Origin: Doryteuthis pealeii
Lineage: Eukaryota; Mollusca; Cephalopoda; Myopsida; Loliginidae
NCBI GenBank assembly: GCA_023376005.1
Contig: CM042150.1
Span: 72,719,515 to 72,783,514 of the forward strand
Reading direction: 5' to 3'
Length of the DNA stretch: 64,000 nt
Positions within the stretch are counted from its first letter, which is position 1. Every line of letters starts with the position of its first letter. Under the pieces are notes generated by a model. It was given only the letters and a program-made list of their open reading frames with translations. It was not told the DNA's origin and ran no database searches. Position numbers and translations under genes: made by a program. Below, piece by piece: positions 58,200 through 64,000 of the stretch.

Positions 58200-60860
58200 G
58201 AGTTGATTAAATAACAAGTCTCAAGCCATAAATGTTAACCTTTCAATATTCCATATGACAAATCAAGTAAAATACACAGGTAGTTGAAATCTTTTGTGAA
58301 ATCACCCCTAAATATTTAAATGTAATTCAAGAGTTCATATATGGATGATTTTCAAATAAATGTGTAGTTTCTCTTAGTGGAGCAAAAGGTGCCATTAAGA
58401 CCTCCTGCATGAAGTAGGTTGAATCCCACCCCCGTCTATTGTAGCAAATCCATGTGATGCTTTTATGTGGCATTCAAACTGAAAAAGATTAATCAAATTT
58501 GAGAGTTTTAATTTAGAATTATTGTTTTCTTCTTCTTGAAATTTTTCATTGACTAGAAAAGATAAATATTAATCTGTGAATTGAATCTGATTAATCTCAT
58601 GAAAAAAATACAAAGAAAGAATCTTAGAATTAAAATTTAGAAGTCTATAAAGCAATTAAACATATTAATGATCTATTCTAAATAAATAACATTCACCTAT
58701 TAATCTATTATTATATTTATTATATAATTCTATTCATTTTTCTCAACATTTCTTTGGTGAGATGGAGAAATCTTTTCCCCTCTTTCTCATCTGTTTTTAC
58801 TAAAATTTTTAAATTTTGGCAAAGTAAAAAAATTGTTTTTATTTTTTTAAGATAAAAAAATCAAGAAAAGTTTTCTTGAAGATATTCTCTGTTCAATTAA
58901 ACAATTATAATTAAACCTTGAATTTCATTTTGTATAAAATCTTAGCGGCCTGTTTGATATCACTAACATTTTTCTTCTTTTCTTGACTTCATCTATTTGT
59001 GTAAGGGCATAATTATTTCACATTCAATAAAACTGGTCTTTTTTGTAACTTTAGCTCAGTTGATGGAGGTGGGGGGTGGGGGTGAGGAGGGAAGAAAGCA
59101 TACAATTATTTGGAATTCTATTTGCTTTTTGAAAATTTAATGAAGAAATCATATTTGGGTGAATACTCAAAATATCTTTTTACGATATTTAAACAATATT
59201 TCCTATTCTGTTTTTATTTCTCTTAGGCACCATTTTTGATGATGATATCCACTGATCAATGTGAGTGTAATCTTCAAATTGTATTTCAACCAATGTCCAT
59301 TATCTTTATCTTCCTTGTCAGTTTGAGACTTGATTGTTGGAAGATATTCAAACAATTAGATTTAAGTCTTTGCTCTTAGCAAAATATACAAAAAGGAGAA
59401 AATCACTTCTAGAGATCAAGAAAACCAAATTTATTCTAATGATAATATACAAACCTAAGAGCAATTTTGATTTATGAAACACTCACTACTCTTATAAAAT
59501 TGTTTCTCTCTCCTTATTATTCTGAATGAATTGAACATTTTATATCATAGAACTAATTCTAAAGTATTTTTGCCTATTATTTAGTAGTAGTAGTATTTTT
59601 GTTTTCCACTTCAATGTTTGGGATTGGCCCATTAAGACCCATTATTGTATTTTCTAAAATTGATTATTTGTTGGCTTCAATTGACTTGGCAGGATTCTTC
59701 TTACCATTCAAACATGTTGATTTTCTTATCATGCTAAAGTGACTAAAGTACCAAATTCAAGTAAATATTCTATCTTGTATTTGCCACTAGTTAAGAATCA
59801 ATTGTGAAATTACTTTTATATAATAAACAGAAAGAATTGTTTCTTAGACTGAATATGAATTGAAATAGGAGATCAATTTGATAAAAAACTAAATGTGCAC
59901 TTTGAGGACAGTTTTATTCATGAAGATTACTGCTTACCAAAGTGGAATAATTTCTTAATATCAAGGGTACAAGAATTTAGAATGCATTATAATTATATGT
60001 GCAAATATTTTGGTATGATATACTTATTTATAGATGGAATAGATTTGTGTTGTCTTTTTCTTTGATATAAAATTTAAATCTCTAAGCTAAAAAAAATCAA
60101 CAAATTCTTTAAACTGGAGATACAAAATAATTGCATAATATTATTTCTTATGATTAATAACCTAGACAAAACAAAATGTTTTAATCAATAAATCTCTTTA
60201 AAAAAAGTTTCTTTAAAGCATTGAATTTTTTTCTCCAGAACAACTTCATAATATAAAAATAAATATATTCTCTATTAAATGGATTTATCTTTTATAATAA
60301 AAAAATTCTCTTTCTAAACATTTCTACATTTTTAATTGACAATAAAGATGGAAAAATAACTAGCTGTAATTCAAGTTTTGATCTCTTACCGGTAGACAGG
60401 TATTTCAACTAGTAGGTCAATTAAACAAATCCAAGTAAAGCAGACATCTAATTATTTTAAATTTTAAAATCTGAGTTCCATGAAAAATAGTTGTCCTCAG
60501 TTCTCTATAAAAAATCTATAAGTGTTGAATGTGTTAATAATCCCAGAATTGTGGAACTGTATTGACTTCTAACAAAATATGAATACATAATCTGAATGAC
60601 CAATTCCCAAGATAAACTTTGAAAATTCTTCACCCATTCCTATTTTTTTCTTGCACCAACTGATGATGATTGATGAAAACATTTCAATCAACTTTTCAAA
60701 ATCCATTTACAATTATTTTAAGCATTTCTTATTTCATAAATACAAATCGGATATCAAAGAGGAACATTCTGACATGCAACAACATCAAAATACATAAACA
60801 AATTGTTAGTTTTTGATAAAGTCAAAAAATAAACATGAAAAGTAAAGCAAAACACATTTT
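58200..60860. other. No gene seen
   Basis: AT-rich non-coding sequence. A G-rich patch (GGTGGGGGGTGGGGGTGAGG) lies near 59070. The word CTGATGATGATTGATGAAAAC at 60659-60680 faintly recalls the hammerhead core without usable stems. Confidence 0.5.
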
Positions 60861-61006
60861 CAAATAAATCAGTATTTTATTCTGTATCGCTCATCTAACA
60901 TGGCAGTTTGCACAATGAAAACATAATACATAGCATGACTGCCTACTTTTGCTATGCTTACTTCTATCTGTGCTGGTCCACTGTCACTTAATTCTGTGTG
61001 TATGTA

Positions 61007-61041
<35 letters not shown>

Positions 61042-62187
61042 AATGTATGTTATTATTTGTGTTGGGCCAGCAGTTAAAAACTTTTTTCTCAAGTTGATAT
61101 TTATTGACAAACATTCCTTCTAGCATTGCTCTACCAAAGTCCCAGGCAATTCCTTAGAGTAATTAATGCATAAATGTTTTGTATGAGTGAATGGATGATA
61201 ATAAGCTGTGATTAACAATGATATCTGGGCTTCATTGAGGTTTTATATCAGATAACTAATAATGGGAATAACGTACAAAAATGACTTTTCTTGGTCGGTT
61301 AGAAGCATATTTGAGAATGTGCGTGAATGAGATGATTGGGAGTAGCACCTGTAAAAAAACATCACATATTCAGTGCAGGGGACTAATTTAAAGGCACCGT
61401 CAGGACTTCTTGATGAACTGGACTGACTTTATAATTTGTCTGCCCCAATGTTTTCTTTCTCTTTTTTATTTCCATGAGATAAGCAGTTCTGACATTGAAT
61501 AAGTTTTCCATTGGCCCAGCTTTTTAGTAATTTGTATCACACATAATGCTGGGATCATGTTAAAATGAGCAAGAATGGATTGTCAGTTTTTCTTTCTGTT
61601 TTTTTTTTTTTTTTTTTTTAATTTTTAATTTCAAACAAACAATAAAACTTTTACAAGATTAAGAATAAAAAAGTCCCAACAACTCTACTGAATTTTTTTT
61701 TAATAATGTTTCAAAAAGGTTTAAGTTGCTGGGTGTGGGCTACTGATCATCTGCAAACATCCACCTTTATGCTTATGTCATATCTATGGAGGGAACAGAG
61801 ACATCATAACCTGTTGCAAGAAACTCAACAATTCACTGTTGATTTGGTTTAATTTCTACTTATAAACATACCAATGAAGACCAACATTATATCATGATAC
61901 AAATGATATTTTCAGACCCTGGACATATGTTGGGTGTGGGTAACATGTTACAAGAGTGGGATTGGGGTCAGGTGTGAAGTGAAAGTTGGGGGTGTTTCAG
62001 AATGGGGTGGGTCACTCATTTTTGTTCACCTTGTAACCTTGATATGTTGGCACATATTTTTTGCACATATACAATGGTCACCTGGGTGAGGTGAGTGAGA
62101 TGGAGCTGCTCTTTTTCAACAGGAATGTAAGTCATGAGATAAAATCTCCAAAATTAGGGAAAAGGGTGGGAGTGAGTAGATCAATAT

Positions 62188-62235
<48 letters not shown>

Positions 62236-64000
62236 TTTTTTTCTTTTTGCTCTTTTTGTTTTATACATACAATCTAGCCATAACTTTCTGGACCATTCTA
62301 TTTCCAGGATCAGCCAAATGGACGAATAGCAAAAATATACTATACAATGAGGATTTAAAAACTGTTTTTAGTCCATTTTGATCTTTTCTCTTAAATGACA
62401 GCCTTAATGATCGGTCTTTAAAATTACACAATTTTTATGTTTTTTTTTCTTTCTTCTTTTTATCAGTCAAGAGTAAAGCTTACACAAATTATGCTAAAAA
62501 AACCCCAAACCTGCTGTAATGGGTTTATTTTGCTCTCAGGGTGTGGTCCTTTTTAAATGGAATGAGTTCATAAAACTGACTGACTGATACACATATGAAC
62601 TCAATAGTGTATATGTGTATTTCACTAGCAAATGTACATCTTTTTTTTAAGTAAATGTGAAGCTCAACAAAAAGTGTATGAATCATCTGAAATATTCCCC
62701 AAAGAACGGCCAAATGTTTTTGTGATGATAAACTGATCAGGACATTCAAGATAGCAACAAACGATGACAATGTTGTACGAATGAAATTGCTGTGGAAATT
62801 CTGTGTCCCATTTATCCCAAATGTTGCTTCCATCAGACAAATCAGAGTTGTGCATAGATTAAAACAAGATGGAAAGAAAAAAAAAAGAGAGAGAGAAACA
62901 AGTAAAATTTTAACAGACCACAAAGATATCATCCAATTTACAAGCCTTATAAATAAATTTAAAATATTAACATAGCAAAAAAGAAAAACAACTGACTTTT
63001 ATATATCCATATATAGATATATGTATGTATGCATCCATGTATATTTTTTGTTTTAATCAGCAGAATACAGGAGACTCATATCCCAAAATGGCAGTAAAAT
63101 GTTGATTCTCTGATTAAACTCATATAAAATGAATCTTAAAACATCAAAGAAAAAAATGGTAATTCAATATTCTAAGTGGCTTAGTTTGGAAAAGTGGTCA
63201 AAATCAAAATCAAAATCAAAATCAAACCTTTTCTTTGATTTCTTAACAAGTTGTAGATACTTTTTTTTGTTTAATTTGCATCAAAAGTTGAAATAAATGC
63301 ATTTTTTAAATTTATTCTCACAGACATGAAAAGTTCAGTCAAATGACCAGCTTTATTTATTTATTTTTTTTTGCTGTTTGTTGCCATACACTGCCCTCCT
63401 CAGATTCAAACGCAATAAAAAAATGTCTTTTGGCAAAAACAAACAAGAAACTTTTGTTTTTGGTGACTTAAAAAAAAAAAAAACAAAAACAAAAGATTTT
63501 GTTGTTTTTGCAGTTTGTAATGAATCCACTGTTTGTTTTGTAAGACAGCCTTGCGTGAGAGAATGATGATGATGATGATGATGAGTAGTTGTAAGAGGAG
63601 GAGGATCATGTTTTGGTTTTCTGTCTGAGTTGGAAGCAGATTTCTGGGACTTTGGTGTTATGATGATAACATGACACAAGATGAATTCTGTCACAGAAAA
63701 TTGGCCGTTATTGAGGAATAAACCAGCAGCACTCACTTGAGTCAGGAATTCCGGAGAGTCACTCTCATAACCAAAATAGTGACAAATAGAGACTCAAAAA
63801 GTGTATATCTATACCTATATTGATATATATATATATATTTATATACATATATATATAGATACGAAAAAAGACCTGTTACAAGAGGGACACTCTGAGCAAG
63901 CCAAGTGAATGTTGTTGGAGCATTCCTCACTGACACAACAAAGAAATGATTGCAAACACAATTCATCTTTTTTCTTTTTTTTTTCCTTTTTTTGCTAAAT
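60861..64000. other. No gene supported; simple repeats
   Basis: Contains a (TG)n run at 61011-61040, a poly-T run at 61600-61619, (CT)n(CA)n at 62191-62236, (AAAATC)n at 63197-63225 and (GAT)n at 63564-63583. The minus-strand frame at 63736-63353 is open for 127 codons with a histidine run from the GAT repeat. It begins near a GTGAGT donor-like site at 63735, but I cannot support it as a gene. Confidence 0.45.
62191..62236. repeat. (CT)n(CA)n microsatellite
   Basis: A CT run changing into a CA run. Confidence 0.92.

Noticed and set aside
63353..63790. Minus-strand histidine-rich frame with a GTGAGT donor-like site upstream
   Set aside because: The histidine run is a (GAT)n translation and no acceptor, homologous motif or partner exon could be shown.

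Overview
The window is AT-rich, intron-bearing animal DNA packed with transposable elements. Three things point to a mollusc, most likely a cephalopod and probably an octopus: the tRNA-derived SINEs, the mixture of RTE-like, Penelope-like, Ty3/gypsy and Ty1/copia remnants, and the abundant (TA)n tracts. The species assignment is an inference. I found no convincingly intact single-copy host gene.

Layout. 1-640: nested perfect inverted repeats beside a dispersed repeat. 885-9190: scattered exons of a broken, intron-containing copy of IFT88 (intraflagellar transport TPR protein). 9480-15100: a small hAT-like element, a SINE and two LINE relics on opposite strands. 15978-19765: a broken multi-exon gene of an uncharacterised transposase-like family; one of its introns looks like an inserted LTR. 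22084-23601: two fold-back elements with 8-bp target duplications and telomere-like cores. 25205-27125: an RTE-like LINE on the minus strand. 27130-33480: no gene seen. 33490-38600: CAG tract, LINE tail, SINEs, a Penelope-like GIY-YIG region and a mariner tail. 39470-41350: decayed Ty3/gypsy on the minus strand. 44536-46480: SINE and a large fold-back element. 47017-49070: 5'-truncated Ty1/copia on the minus strand with a candidate 3' LTR. 50449-52205: a 32-bp C-rich minisatellite. 52505-55035: a repeat split by a nest of SINE, a full-length mariner and a 313-bp tandem dimer. 56210-56461: an inverted-repeat element. 57681-58192: another inverted repeat. 58200-64000: simple repeats only.

The most interesting signal is a set of hammerhead-ribozyme-like folds. 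Each 313-bp tandem unit at 54298-54890 carries a type I hammerhead core, so the two predicted cleavage sites lie exactly one unit apart, the layout known for retrozymes and Penelope-like terminal repeats. The element at 56210-56461 carries two hammerhead folds in opposite orientations joined by a perfect 42-bp palindrome. Penelope-like coding relics at 35704-36890 and 55770-55880 are plausible relatives or helpers. All of this comes from reading the sequence by eye; no search or folding program was run.
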